Assembly: GCA_942493265.1 (NCBI GenBank)
Contig: OW818688.1
Span: 372,001-436,000 of the forward strand
From: UBA12481 sp942493265
GTDB taxonomy: Bacteria; Bacteroidota; Bacteroidia; Bacteroidales; UBA12481
Direction of reading: 5' to 3'
DNA length: 64,000 bases
A program made the translations under genes and the position numbers. Shown here one piece after another: positions 9,163-17,621 of this stretch. The notes below the pieces were generated by a model. The model saw only the letters and a list, made by a program, of their open reading frames with translations. It ran no database searches and was not told the DNA's origin. Within the stretch, counting starts at the first letter, position 1. Each line of letters begins with the position of its first letter.

Positions 9163-10476
9163 GTGAGCTTCAGTCTCAACCTCATATTTAATCTGTCGAT
9201 GCTGGTGGCTATCAGCGTTATATCAGCAATGATTACCGACAGAACCATGAGGAAAAATCTTCCGGGTCCGATATTGCAAGGAATTCTGTTCGGAGGCGCT
9301 GCCGTCATAGGAATTATTTTTCCCGTTGTCGTTTCTCCGGGTGTAATATTCGATGGACGTTCAGTAGTTCTCAGTCTTTGCAGTCTCTTTTTCGGACCCC
9401 TTTCGGGATTAATTGCCGCCGTAATGGCGATCATTGCAAGGGTTTATGTGGGTGGCGGGGGTATGATCATGGGTATACTGGTAATCCTCTCCGCGACTGC
9501 CATCGGCTCATACTTTCATTTCCGCTGGAAAGGCAGTTTTGCCCGGCTGAACTACTGGAACCTTTACCTGATCGGGCTATTGGTTCATATTGTGATGGTT
9601 GGCCTGATGTTTACCCTTCCCTGGGAAAGCGCTGCTAATGCGCTCAAGCACATCAGCTTTCCGGTAATTCTGTTCTACCCGCTGGCAACTGTAATAATCG
9701 GGAAGATCCTTAAAGACAATTTCGATAAAATTCAGGCACATCAGGAATTATTGCTTCAGAAGGACAAGGCAGAACAATCCAGCCGCTTAAAAGACATATT
9801 TATTGCAAATATCTCCCATGAAATCCGGACACCGCTCAATGCCATTTTGGGTTTTGCAAGTATCATCGAAGAGGAGGCAGGCGACCGGTTTTCTCCGGAG
9901 GAGAAGGTGTATTTCCAACGAATCGACCAGTCGGGGATCAGGCTCACCCGCACCATTGATGAAATCCTGAATTATTCCAGGCTTTTGGCCAGGGATTTAA
10001 CACTTAACATGGTTAATATCAATCTCTCAAACCTGATTGAAACCCTCATCGGAGAATCCAGGGCGGCCCATTCAAATCATGCGGTCGAGATTTTGTTTGA
10101 GAATTCTTTACATCCTGCCACTATTCTGACTGATGAATTCTGCATACGGAACTCCATATCCAATTTAATAGATAACTCGCTGAAATATACTGAGAAAGGT
10201 AAAATAACCATCAGGCTTTACCAAAACAGTTCCGAGAGGATCAACATCTCAGTATCCGATACCGGCATTGGCATGTCGCCGGAATTCCTGGCAAAGGTTT
10301 TCGAGCCCTATTCGCAGGAGGCTTCCGGTTTCAGCAGGAGGTATGAGGGAGTGGGCCTCGGGCTCTCGATTGTAAAACGGCTGTGTGACATCATGGATGC
10401 CACTATTTCGGTTGAAAGCGAAAAAGGGGTCGGATCAACATTCACGATCAGTCTGCCGCCAGGCGGTGGGCGATGA
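9163..10476 (+). CDS. Sensor histidine kinase with LytS-type 5TM sensor
   Basis: This is a 437-residue membrane kinase. The first ~190 residues are hydrophobic and resemble the 5TM-LYT receptor domain of LytS/YhcK sensors (arginine in 'TDRTMRK', then 'LFGGAAVIGIIFPV', and 'LFFGPLSGLIAAVMAIIAR'). HisKA follows, with phospho-acceptor H219 in 'ISHEIRTPLN'. HATPase_c has N-box 'SISNLIDNSLKYT', G1 'VSDTGIGMSPE' and G2 'GVGLGLSIVKRL'. No receiver domain or response-regulator gene is adjacent. The start is taken as GTG 9163, 9 bp after the peptidase stop; ATG 9199 is an alternative. The 3' end overlaps the convergent helicase gene by 29 bp. Confidence 0.85.
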   Translation: MSFSLNLIFNLSMLVAISVISAMITDRTMRKNLPGPILQGILFGGAAVIGIIFPVVVSPGVIFDGRSVVLSLCSLFFGPLSGLIAAVMAIIARVYVGGGGMIMGILVILSATAIGSYFHFRWKGSFARLNYWNLYLIGLLVHIVMVGLMFTLPWESAANALKHISFPVILFYPLATVIIGKILKDNFDKIQAHQELLLQKDKAEQSSRLKDIFIANISHEIRTPLNAILGFASIIEEEAGDRFSPEEKVYFQRIDQSGIRLTRTIDEILNYSRLLARDLTLNMVNINLSNLIETLIGESRAAHSNHAVEILFENSLHPATILTDEFCIRNSISNLIDNSLKYTEKGKITIRLYQNSSERINISVSDTGIGMSPEFLAKVFEPYSQEASGFSRRYEGVGLGLSIVKRLCDIMDATISVESEKGVGSTFTISLPPGGGR

Positions 10477-12694
10477 TAAAACGAACCTCGGTATAGGTAT
10501 AATCTTCGCCAAGTGCCTCCTTTAAACGACCCAGGTTGATGGAGTCGATTTCCTTTGCGATGGCCAGTGCATTTTCCACTTTTTTCGGGTCCACAATTCT
10601 GAATACATCCACCATGCCTTTTGCCACATAGGGCAGCAGGTGCGATTCGATAGTTGCAACTGCCAGTGACCGCTCGGCAGCGATCTCCGGGATGGATTTG
10701 CCGGCAAGGAAGAGGTCGAGGGTGGTTTTGTGGCTTTTTTCCTTTAGGGGGGATTTCTTTGAAGATTTTTTGGGGGCCGGTGAGGTGGTGGTTGCGAGGT
10801 TTTTTTCGATCTGGGCGGTGCGGTTCTGGTACAATGAAGTGGCGAGCAGTGCTTCCTTCGAAAACTCCTTTCCCTCTATGGCAGAGCGGATCAGCTCTTC
10901 AGCCTTGTAAACCAGACCTTTCTGCTTAAAAAACAGTCGCTCCAGATCCTGTAGTTCTGTTACATAAGCCTTGACTTTCTTCCCCTTTTCAACATCCTGA
11001 ATCTGCTTGAAAATCCGCTCGGAGAAGGCCGTCAGGATCGGTTCGAAGTAACCCTTTGCAGCTTCCAGCCGCGCATTCAGAAGCAGAAGGTAGTTTTCAT
11101 CCGGACTTCGCAGAATTCCACGCAGTTGGTCCAGGAATTTATCTGCTGTCTCCTTAACCGGCACCAGATCCGTTTCCAGTTTGTGAGCCCAGGCTCTATG
11201 CTGCTGCTTGACCGAGCGCTTTTCATCCTTATCATGGCCCTCTGTAAAATAATGCAGTTGGGTAAGTAAGTGACTGTAGTTGAATGATTTAATGGAAATA
11301 TCCCGGATAAAATATCTTGTTTCCTCCTTCAGTACGGTTTCGGGAAGCGGTTCGCTGCCCTTCTTTTCAATAAACAATTTCAGCGCTTCATCCTGAGCCG
11401 GACCGGAGTAAGGTATCCGCGCCGAAAGCACCAGTCCGTTGAGAGATACCAGACGGGAGAGCGCCACATATATTTGTCCGGGTGCGAAAGCCGACGATAC
11501 ATCAATAATCGCCTTTTCAAAAGTGAGGCCCTGGCTCTTATGCACGGTGATGGCCCAGGCCAGCTTGAGCGGATAGTGTGCAAATTTTCCGATCACATTT
11601 TCCTGAATCTCATTGGTGTCATCCGACAGGGAAAATTTTTTATTCTCCCAGATATATCTTTCCACCAGGGTATCAGGACCGCCATCATCAAAACTCACCT
11701 CGATTTCCTCCTCCGAAAGGGCACTGACGGTCCCTATTTTACCGTTAAAGTATCTTTGCTCACCCGAATAGTCATTTTTAATAAACATCACCTGAGCGCC
11801 CTCCTTCAGCTCCAGTGTATATTCAACGGGGTACAGGTATTCATTGAAATCCCCCTCGATCACAGCATTATAGCGGAACATCTTGCCCGGCAATTCCTGC
11901 AGGGCCTCGCGGTTAATGGTATCAGCCTTCTTGTTATGGGTGGTAAGGTGAATGTATCCGTCCTTGCTTTTGGATTGAAAATCCGGGTCATATCGTGCGT
12001 TGAGCGTCTCAATATCTTCCTTCGAAACAATATTCTCGCGGAGATGATTCAGCAATCTGATAAAAACATCATCAGTTTGCCGGTAGATCTTATCCAGCTC
12101 GATATAGAGCGGAGGCCGCTGCTGGAGGGCTTTTGCCGCAAAGAAATAGATTTCACCGTAAAAGTTCTTAAGATACTCCCACTCCTCCTGCTTGACCACC
12201 GGAGGCAGTTGAAAAAGATCGCCGATAAACAGCACCTGAACACCTCCGAAAGGTTCATTCCGGTTGCGCCTCACCGACCGCAGGGTAACATCAATGGCAT
12301 CCAGCAGGTCGGCCCTCAGCATACTCACTTCATCAATAATCAGCAGCTCCATTTCCTGGAGCAGTTTTCGCTTGGTGGCATGCATCTGCATTCCCCGCAG
12401 AAGGGAATCCGGCGTATTGAGCTGTATCTGAATATTTCCCGGAGGGAGGCGGTTTGAAGGGAGGAATGTTCCGAACGGAAGCTGAAAAAGTGAGTGGAGG
12501 GTGACCCCGCCGGCATTGATGGCAGCAATTCCGGTTGGCGCTGCCACAATGGTATTTTTGTGGGTATGCTTTACGATATTGCGCAGAAAGGTGGTTTTAC
12601 CCGTTCCGGCTTTCCCGGTGAGAAAAATATTTCGGTTGGTATTATTGATAAACCTTGAGGCAAAAAAAGAAGCATCATCATGGCTATTCATCAT
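10448..12694 (-). CDS. PIF1-like ATP-dependent DNA helicase with C-terminal winged-helix domain
   Basis: This is a 748-residue superfamily 1B helicase. Walker A 'LTGKAGTGKTTFL' lies at about residues 25-37, Walker B 'LLIIDEVSMLRADLLD' near 115, and the PIF1/RecD-like C-terminal motif 'LAWAITVHKSQGLTFEKA' near 380. The tail (about 640-748) carries a Lys/Ser-rich linker, then a helix-turn-helix domain ('GKSIPEIAAERSLAVATIES') like the RQC-type HTH found on bacterial PIF1-like proteins. It acts on DNA in the cytoplasm, probably in repair or replication restart. It is transcribed alone and convergently overlaps the histidine kinase. Confidence 0.88.
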   Translation of the reverse strand: MMNSHDDASFFASRFINNTNRNIFLTGKAGTGKTTFLRNIVKHTHKNTIVAAPTGIAAINAGGVTLHSLFQLPFGTFLPSNRLPPGNIQIQLNTPDSLLRGMQMHATKRKLLQEMELLIIDEVSMLRADLLDAIDVTLRSVRRNRNEPFGGVQVLFIGDLFQLPPVVKQEEWEYLKNFYGEIYFFAAKALQQRPPLYIELDKIYRQTDDVFIRLLNHLRENIVSKEDIETLNARYDPDFQSKSKDGYIHLTTHNKKADTINREALQELPGKMFRYNAVIEGDFNEYLYPVEYTLELKEGAQVMFIKNDYSGEQRYFNGKIGTVSALSEEEIEVSFDDGGPDTLVERYIWENKKFSLSDDTNEIQENVIGKFAHYPLKLAWAITVHKSQGLTFEKAIIDVSSAFAPGQIYVALSRLVSLNGLVLSARIPYSGPAQDEALKLFIEKKGSEPLPETVLKEETRYFIRDISIKSFNYSHLLTQLHYFTEGHDKDEKRSVKQQHRAWAHKLETDLVPVKETADKFLDQLRGILRSPDENYLLLLNARLEAAKGYFEPILTAFSERIFKQIQDVEKGKKVKAYVTELQDLERLFFKQKGLVYKAEELIRSAIEGKEFSKEALLATSLYQNRTAQIEKNLATTTSPAPKKSSKKSPLKEKSHKTTLDLFLAGKSIPEIAAERSLAVATIESHLLPYVAKGMVDVFRIVDPKKVENALAIAKEIDSINLGRLKEALGEDYTYTEVRFIIAHRLAAD

Positions 12695-12934
12695 GGAGGC
12701 AAGATTATTTATGTATTAGATGCATGTTCTGAAGCATATTGGAAAATTTAACCGCACTATTTTGAAAAATCATTCCGCACTGAGTACAGCCTGCCATTTT
12801 ACATCTTTCGTCAATTCGCAAACAATCAGCATTATGCTGAGAACATATCTTAACATTTCAGATCTTTTTGCTTTTCGTAAAAATAGCCTTAATATTATAA
12901 AGTCGCTGATAATGAATTCTAAAAACCCCGTGTC

Positions 12935-14023
12935 ATGAAAAATTTAATCATCGGATTGCTGCTTCTCCTGATTGCCGCATCCTGCGGTCCGAAAAACCAC
13001 TATTTCATTGAGGTAACCACCGAAAACGGTCCCGGCAACCGGATCGTACACAACAACTGGTACACTTCCTCGGATACCATGGCCCTCTCCGGCGGGAAAT
13101 GTTCATTTTCAGGAATCATCGATACTTTCCCCAAACTGGTATCCATCGGATTTCCCTTTCCGGCACAGGCGAGTGCCCGGATGATCCTGGAACCGGGTAA
13201 AATCAAGGTAAACTATACGAAAGAGTCTGGTTTCAGAATCGGCGGAACCAAAAACAATGAAATCCTCCAGCAGCTTCTGGATGAATTGAAACCCAGTCAG
13301 GATGAAGTTACAAAAACCTGGAAAGCCTGGGGCAAGGCATACAACAAAGAACCGCGCATCAGGGAAGAATGCGAAGCCGCCTGGGTTATTCAGGAAGCGG
13401 CCAAGAAAATCAACCTGGAGAAAACCAAGGAACTCATCAAATCCAATCCGAATTATGCCGGACTCGTGATCTCCTTACCCATTATCCGTAATGAGCCGGT
13501 TGAATATCTGAAATTATATGTAGATGAATTTAAGGCATTTGCAAGCGATGAGCGTTATCAGGGCATCGTGAAGGAATATGAGATTGCTGAGAAAACCATC
13601 TCCGGCAAACCGGTTCCGGGATTCACTTTTCCGGATACCACAGGCAAAATGGTTTCCCTTTCTGATTTCAGGGGCAAATGGGTACTGCTGGATTTCTGGT
13701 ATGTAGATTGTCCCTGGTGCCGCAAGCTTACCCCCCACATGATCAATATCTATAATGACTGGAAAACGGCGAAGAACTTCGAGATCATCAGCATATCTGT
13801 GGATAAGCCCAAGGATTACCGGCGCTGGAAGGAGGCCATTGTGGAAGACAAATCGCCGTGGACGCAGGTACTCGACAGTACAAAAACCTATCCCGATGAA
13901 TACGGGATTACCGGCTATCCCACTCTGATCCTGATAGATCCGAATGGAAACGGGGTTAGAAAGATCATCGGGTATCAGGAAGAAGGCGGATTAAAACGCA
14001 TCCTGGGCGAATTCATTAAATAA
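12935..14023 (+). CDS. TlpA-like thioredoxin-fold lipoprotein (DUF4369-type N domain)
   Basis: This is a 362-residue SPII lipoprotein ('LLLIAASCGP'). The N-terminal ~120 residues look like a DUF4369-type beta domain, followed by a helical segment (about 110-225) and a C-terminal AhpC/TSA-type thioredoxin domain with active site C259-P-W-C262 and cis-Pro in 'GITGYPTLIL'. Such proteins are anchored in the periplasm and reduce or isomerise disulfides of exported proteins. The sulfatase gene starts 7 bp after the stop, so the two form an operon. That suggests assistance to the secreted sulfatase, although this pairing is inferred from spacing only. Confidence 0.88.
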   Translation: MKNLIIGLLLLLIAASCGPKNHYFIEVTTENGPGNRIVHNNWYTSSDTMALSGGKCSFSGIIDTFPKLVSIGFPFPAQASARMILEPGKIKVNYTKESGFRIGGTKNNEILQQLLDELKPSQDEVTKTWKAWGKAYNKEPRIREECEAAWVIQEAAKKINLEKTKELIKSNPNYAGLVISLPIIRNEPVEYLKLYVDEFKAFASDERYQGIVKEYEIAEKTISGKPVPGFTFPDTTGKMVSLSDFRGKWVLLDFWYVDCPWCRKLTPHMINIYNDWKTAKNFEIISISVDKPKDYRRWKEAIVEDKSPWTQVLDSTKTYPDEYGITGYPTLILIDPNGNGVRKIIGYQEEGGLKRILGEFIK

Positions 14024-14030
14024 GGGGATA

Positions 14031-15551
14031 ATGGAAGGTAACCAGCGGAGCATCCGGTTCCACACAAAAATGGGCGGTTCGCTGCTCGGGATCAGTGTAT
14101 TGCTATCGGGATCAACGCCGGAAATGCCAGGTGATTCTAATCCAGGAAAATCCTCTGAGGGACCGAATTTTCTATTTATCCTGGCCGACGATCTTGGTTA
14201 TATGGATGTTGGGTTCAACAATCCGAACACTTTTTACGAAACCCCGAATCTCGACCGTCTGGCAGCCCAATCCGTTCGTTTCACCAATGCCTATGCAGCC
14301 TGTCCGGTTTCGAGCCCCACCCGCGCAAGCATTCTCACCGGAAAATATCCGGCACGAATGCATACCACTGACTTTTTCGGCGCACCGCAGCCCGACGAAG
14401 TAAAAAAGCAGCCTGATTATTCCCGGCCGCTCTATCCGGCCGCCTATGTGGAACAACTCCCGCTGGAAGAAAAGACCATCGCAGAATCACTCAAAGAGGC
14501 AGGTTATTCCACCTTTTTTGCCGGTAAATGGCATCTCGGTCCGGAAGGATTCTGGCCGGAGAACCAGGGATTTGACGTAAACAAAGGCGGGCATACCGGT
14601 GGCGGGCCTTATGGTGGCAGCAAATATTTCTCCCCTTATGGCAATCCCCGTTTGGAAGACGGACCGGCGGGCGAGCATCTCCCCGACCGGCTGGCCACTG
14701 AAACAGTCAAGTTCATGAAAGAACACCGAAATGGCCGGTTTCTCACCTACTTGTCGTTTTACTCGGTTCACACTCCGCTGATGACCCGCGACGACCTCCG
14801 GTTGAAATATGAAAAGAAGAGGCTGACCGCTCCGGAGAATACCTGGGGAGAGGAAGGGGATCGAAAAGTGCGGCAGGTACAAAACCATGCCATTTATGCA
14901 GGTATGGTTGAAGCTATGGACGAGGCTATCGGAAAGGTTCTGGACTATCTGAAAGAGAGCGGGCTGGATAAAAATACCGTAGTAATATTCATGTCGGATA
15001 ACGGCGGATTATCTACCTCCGAAGGGCATCCCACCAGCAATCTGCCTTTCAGGGCAGGCAAGGGTTGGCTGTATGAAGGGGGCATACGTGAGCCCATGCT
15101 GATAAAATGGCCGGGAGCATCAATTCCGGGAACCATTTGCGAGGAACCCGTAATCAGCACCGATTTTTATCCAACCATCCTTGACCTGGCGGGATTGAAC
15201 GTAAAGCGTGAATTTCATCCGGATGGCACTAGTCTGGTGCCACTATTAATGAATAAAAATTTGCCTGCTGGAGTTAAAAACAGAGCGCTCTATTGGTTCT
15301 ACCCGCATTATGGCAATCAGGGCGGACAACCGGGAAGTGCCATACGTAAGGGAAAATATAAACTGATCGAATTTTTTGGCGATGGGAGGCAGGAACTGTA
15401 TGACCTTTCGGCAGACATCGGCGAGCAAAATGACCTGGCGGCTAAGCTCCCAAAAATACGAAAGGGCCTGTCGGATCAACTCCATCAATGGCAGAAACAG
15501 GTCAATGCAAACTTTCCTGAAAGGCGGAACCCAATCACCGGGCAGCAGTAA
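14031..15551 (+). CDS. Sulfatase, S1 (formylglycine-dependent) family, Ser-type
   Basis: This 506-residue type I sulfatase is exported and hydrolyses sulfate esters, probably on glycans. The modification motif is 'SSPTRASILTG', with Ser94 at the formylglycine position instead of Cys. Maturation would therefore need an anaerobic radical-SAM maturase (anSME); none is encoded in the window. Metal-site residues appear in 'LADDLGYMDVG' near the N terminus and 'IFMSDNGGLSTSEG' near residue 325. The N terminus is hydrophobic ('GGSLLGISVLLSG') and probably a signal sequence; ATG 14070 is an alternative start. It is translated just 7 bp after the TlpA lipoprotein. Confidence 0.9.
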   Translation: MEGNQRSIRFHTKMGGSLLGISVLLSGSTPEMPGDSNPGKSSEGPNFLFILADDLGYMDVGFNNPNTFYETPNLDRLAAQSVRFTNAYAACPVSSPTRASILTGKYPARMHTTDFFGAPQPDEVKKQPDYSRPLYPAAYVEQLPLEEKTIAESLKEAGYSTFFAGKWHLGPEGFWPENQGFDVNKGGHTGGGPYGGSKYFSPYGNPRLEDGPAGEHLPDRLATETVKFMKEHRNGRFLTYLSFYSVHTPLMTRDDLRLKYEKKRLTAPENTWGEEGDRKVRQVQNHAIYAGMVEAMDEAIGKVLDYLKESGLDKNTVVIFMSDNGGLSTSEGHPTSNLPFRAGKGWLYEGGIREPMLIKWPGASIPGTICEEPVISTDFYPTILDLAGLNVKREFHPDGTSLVPLLMNKNLPAGVKNRALYWFYPHYGNQGGQPGSAIRKGKYKLIEFFGDGRQELYDLSADIGEQNDLAAKLPKIRKGLSDQLHQWQKQVNANFPERRNPITGQQ

Positions 15552-15579
15552 CACTGACCTGCGAAATCCCCGGAAACCT

Positions 15580-16566
15580 TTAGCCTAACAGAATGATTGC
15601 ACCCAAAACCAGAACAGCCGTTACGCACATCAGGTAAAGAGTGAAGAGTGCCAGACTGGAGAAAATAGCTGATCTCCAACTCGTTTTATAGAAATTCCGT
15701 ATTCCGATAATCGAATAGATCACGGTAAGCAGGAAGATGAAGCCACCGATTTTATCCAGCAGGGTTGGAAATATCATGCCGATCAGCAATGCAAAAATGG
15801 CAACCAGAAAAAAGAAAGTGTGCAGATTGACGGAATAGATCAGATGCTCAACATAGAACTTCCTCTTCTTATGGAAAAACAGAAACAGGATGGCTCCAAA
15901 CAGTGGCATAAGCAGAAAGAACGAGTAGCTGACATACTGATACACCTTCGAAATTAACACCTCCGGATTCTCATAAGCCTTGAGTTTACGCTCCCGGGCA
16001 GCACGCTCTTTTTCCGTCAGGGTACTATCCTTCAGGCCTCCGGTGATCTCTTTGCTGACCATTTCCATCAGGCTCAGTCCATCTCGCAAATTTTTGATAT
16101 CCACAATCGAATCACCCCCGACCCCGAGCCTCACTGATGTGCCCTTACCAACCAGAGAATCGCTGACAATTAAATCCGGATTCTCCTCTAATGCCTCATT
16201 GACTGCATTTTTCGTTTGCAAGCCAATCAGAAAAAAGAAAATAAGGGAAGCTAAAAAATAAAGGCGGAAAGGAGCCACATGACTTGCCCTTTTACCCTCG
16301 ATATACTCGGCCGATAATTTTCCTGGCTTGAACAGGAGTACCGGAACGGTCCTGATCATCCTGATATCCAGGGCATACATGGTGCCAAACAGATCCCCGA
16401 GAAAATGTGAAATTGGTTTTTGAACCTCCACAACGGATTGTCCGCACGACGGACAGAAATTCCCTTCAAAAACAAACCCACAATTCTTGCAGGTATGCAA
16501 TACAAAGGCTTCCGGGCTCCCGGGTTTTCGAACGGAACGGACAATATCCTTTTTTACACCTCTCAT
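15580..16566 (-). CDS. DUF3667 membrane protein with zinc ribbon
   Basis: This 328-residue protein begins with a four-cysteine zinc ribbon (C-x2-C in 'CKNCGF' and C-x2-C in 'FCPSCGQ'). A conserved juxtamembrane region ('MIRTVPVLLFKPGKLSAEYI') and about five transmembrane helices follow ('LYFLASLIFFFLIGL' and four in the last 130 residues). This is the layout of DUF3667, a family common in Bacteroidota with no known function. A soluble charged loop (about 130-205) lies between the first and later membrane segments. It is transcribed alone and converges on the sulfatase gene. Confidence 0.85.
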   Translation of the reverse strand: MRGVKKDIVRSVRKPGSPEAFVLHTCKNCGFVFEGNFCPSCGQSVVEVQKPISHFLGDLFGTMYALDIRMIRTVPVLLFKPGKLSAEYIEGKRASHVAPFRLYFLASLIFFFLIGLQTKNAVNEALEENPDLIVSDSLVGKGTSVRLGVGGDSIVDIKNLRDGLSLMEMVSKEITGGLKDSTLTEKERAARERKLKAYENPEVLISKVYQYVSYSFFLLMPLFGAILFLFFHKKRKFYVEHLIYSVNLHTFFFLVAIFALLIGMIFPTLLDKIGGFIFLLTVIYSIIGIRNFYKTSWRSAIFSSLALFTLYLMCVTAVLVLGAIILLG

Positions 16567-16824
16567 CGGCTGATTATTATCAAACTAAATCATACTAAAA
16601 ACACCGGAAAGGGTATAAAACTACTAAATCCGGTCAAGAACCAATCACTCCGCAAAACCGGGATTTTTATCTGCAAAAGGGAAGTGGCGAATCAGGCATA
16701 GGTTTGATAAAATAGATTATCACCTAAATGAATATCCGCAATCATGCACCTACGGTAATACTTCGTACCCAGTTGGTAAAGCCTGGTCACAAACGTTGCG
16801 AGCCGGTTCCTGCCTTTGATCAAA
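16567..16824. other. Intergenic region upstream of DUF3667 and DUF559 element
   Basis: No credible gene is present. This stretch should hold the promoter of the minus-strand DUF3667 gene. I saw no clear TAnnTTTG element or other structure. Confidence 0.5.
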
Positions 16825-16877
16825 AGTTGTACCCACCCCTTCCCCTCCCTAAAATAGGGAGGGGTGGAGCACCTGCC
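16825..16877. repeat. Left inverted-repeat arm of DUF559 element
   Basis: This 53-nt stretch is identical to the reverse complement of 17413-17465 at 52 positions. The arm is itself part palindrome (CCCTCCCTAAAATAGGGAGG). Confidence 0.95.
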
Positions 16878-16931
16878 AGGCTATTGTATTTGATTGATCT
16901 TGTGCTCTTGCCGGATTTGTTTTCTGATTTT

Positions 16932-17306
16932 CTATGGGTTGTTGAGAGCAGCAAAGATCTTTTCCAAAACAGCAGGCATGTTGAAGAGCTCTTCATTTCG
17001 GATCCGCAGAACCCTTAGTCCTAAACTGTTGATGATCTGATCCCGGTTGTAGTCTTTTTCCCGGTGCTCCTTTTTGTCATGGATGTCGCCATCCAGTTCA
17101 ATGACAAGCCTGCCACGATTGCAATAAAAATCAGCCACAAAATAAAAACATTCCTGGCCGGCTATCTGGTAAACGATCAGGTGCTGCCGGAGAAACCTGA
17201 ATCCGAAAAGTTTCTTGCCTTTAAGGTTTTGCCAAAGTGCCTTTTCAGAAAGTGTGGGATTCCGGCGCATTTTCCGAACCCTTTCCCTGATCTCCAAATA
17301 ATGCAT
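16932..17306 (-). CDS. DUF559 endonuclease-like protein (PD-(D/E)XK fold)
   Basis: This 124-residue protein is of the DUF559 / very-short-patch-repair-like superfamily. It has the N-terminal helix 'RRNPTLSEKALWQNLK', then 'FGFRFLRQHLI', the catalytic-type strand 'FVADFYCNRGRLVIELDG' (D and E-x-D) and C-terminal 'LGLRVLRIRNEEL'. The PD-(D/E)XK core looks complete, so nuclease activity is plausible. The start is taken at the ATG giving 'MHYLEIRERV', because homologues begin near here; an upstream in-frame start at 17342 adds 12 unlike residues. The gene is alone between 53-nt near-perfect inverted repeats. Confidence 0.88.
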   Translation of the reverse strand: MHYLEIRERVRKMRRNPTLSEKALWQNLKGKKLFGFRFLRQHLIVYQIAGQECFYFVADFYCNRGRLVIELDGDIHDKKEHREKDYNRDQIINSLGLRVLRIRNEELFNMPAVLEKIFAALNNP

Positions 17307-17412
17307 AATGAGGTCTCTTTTAAATGGTATAGACGACCCCACTAATCCAAAAAGGAAAAAATCTTCAAAAAAATATTATAAAAAACATAATCTCCACATT
17401 ATCAACCAATTT

Positions 17413-17465
17413 GGCAAGTGCTCCACCCCTCCCTATTTTAGGGAGGGGAAGGGGTGGGTACAACT
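17413..17465. repeat. Right inverted-repeat arm of DUF559 element
   Basis: Partner of 16825-16877, with one mismatch in 53. The pair is far more similar than the arms at the other three elements, which suggests a recent insertion or ongoing homogenisation. Confidence 0.95.
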
Positions 17466-17621
17466 TCGATAATCCATGTAGCGATTGGCAGCATTGGTAT
17501 ACGAGTACGGATATTCATTATCACCAATTTGCATGATAATTTTGTTTATCATGTATTTCTGTGATAAACGCGAAATTAAATCAGCATCTACTTCATTATC
17601 TGACAACTAAAAAATTGGTAA

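Noticed and set aside
11474..12457. 327-codon plus-strand open frame
   Set aside because: Antisense shadow of the PIF1-like helicase.
14310..14324. Sulfatase motif seen as defective because Cys is replaced by Ser
   Set aside because: Ser-type sulfatases are functional when matured by anaerobic sulfatase-maturing enzymes and are common in Bacteroidota.
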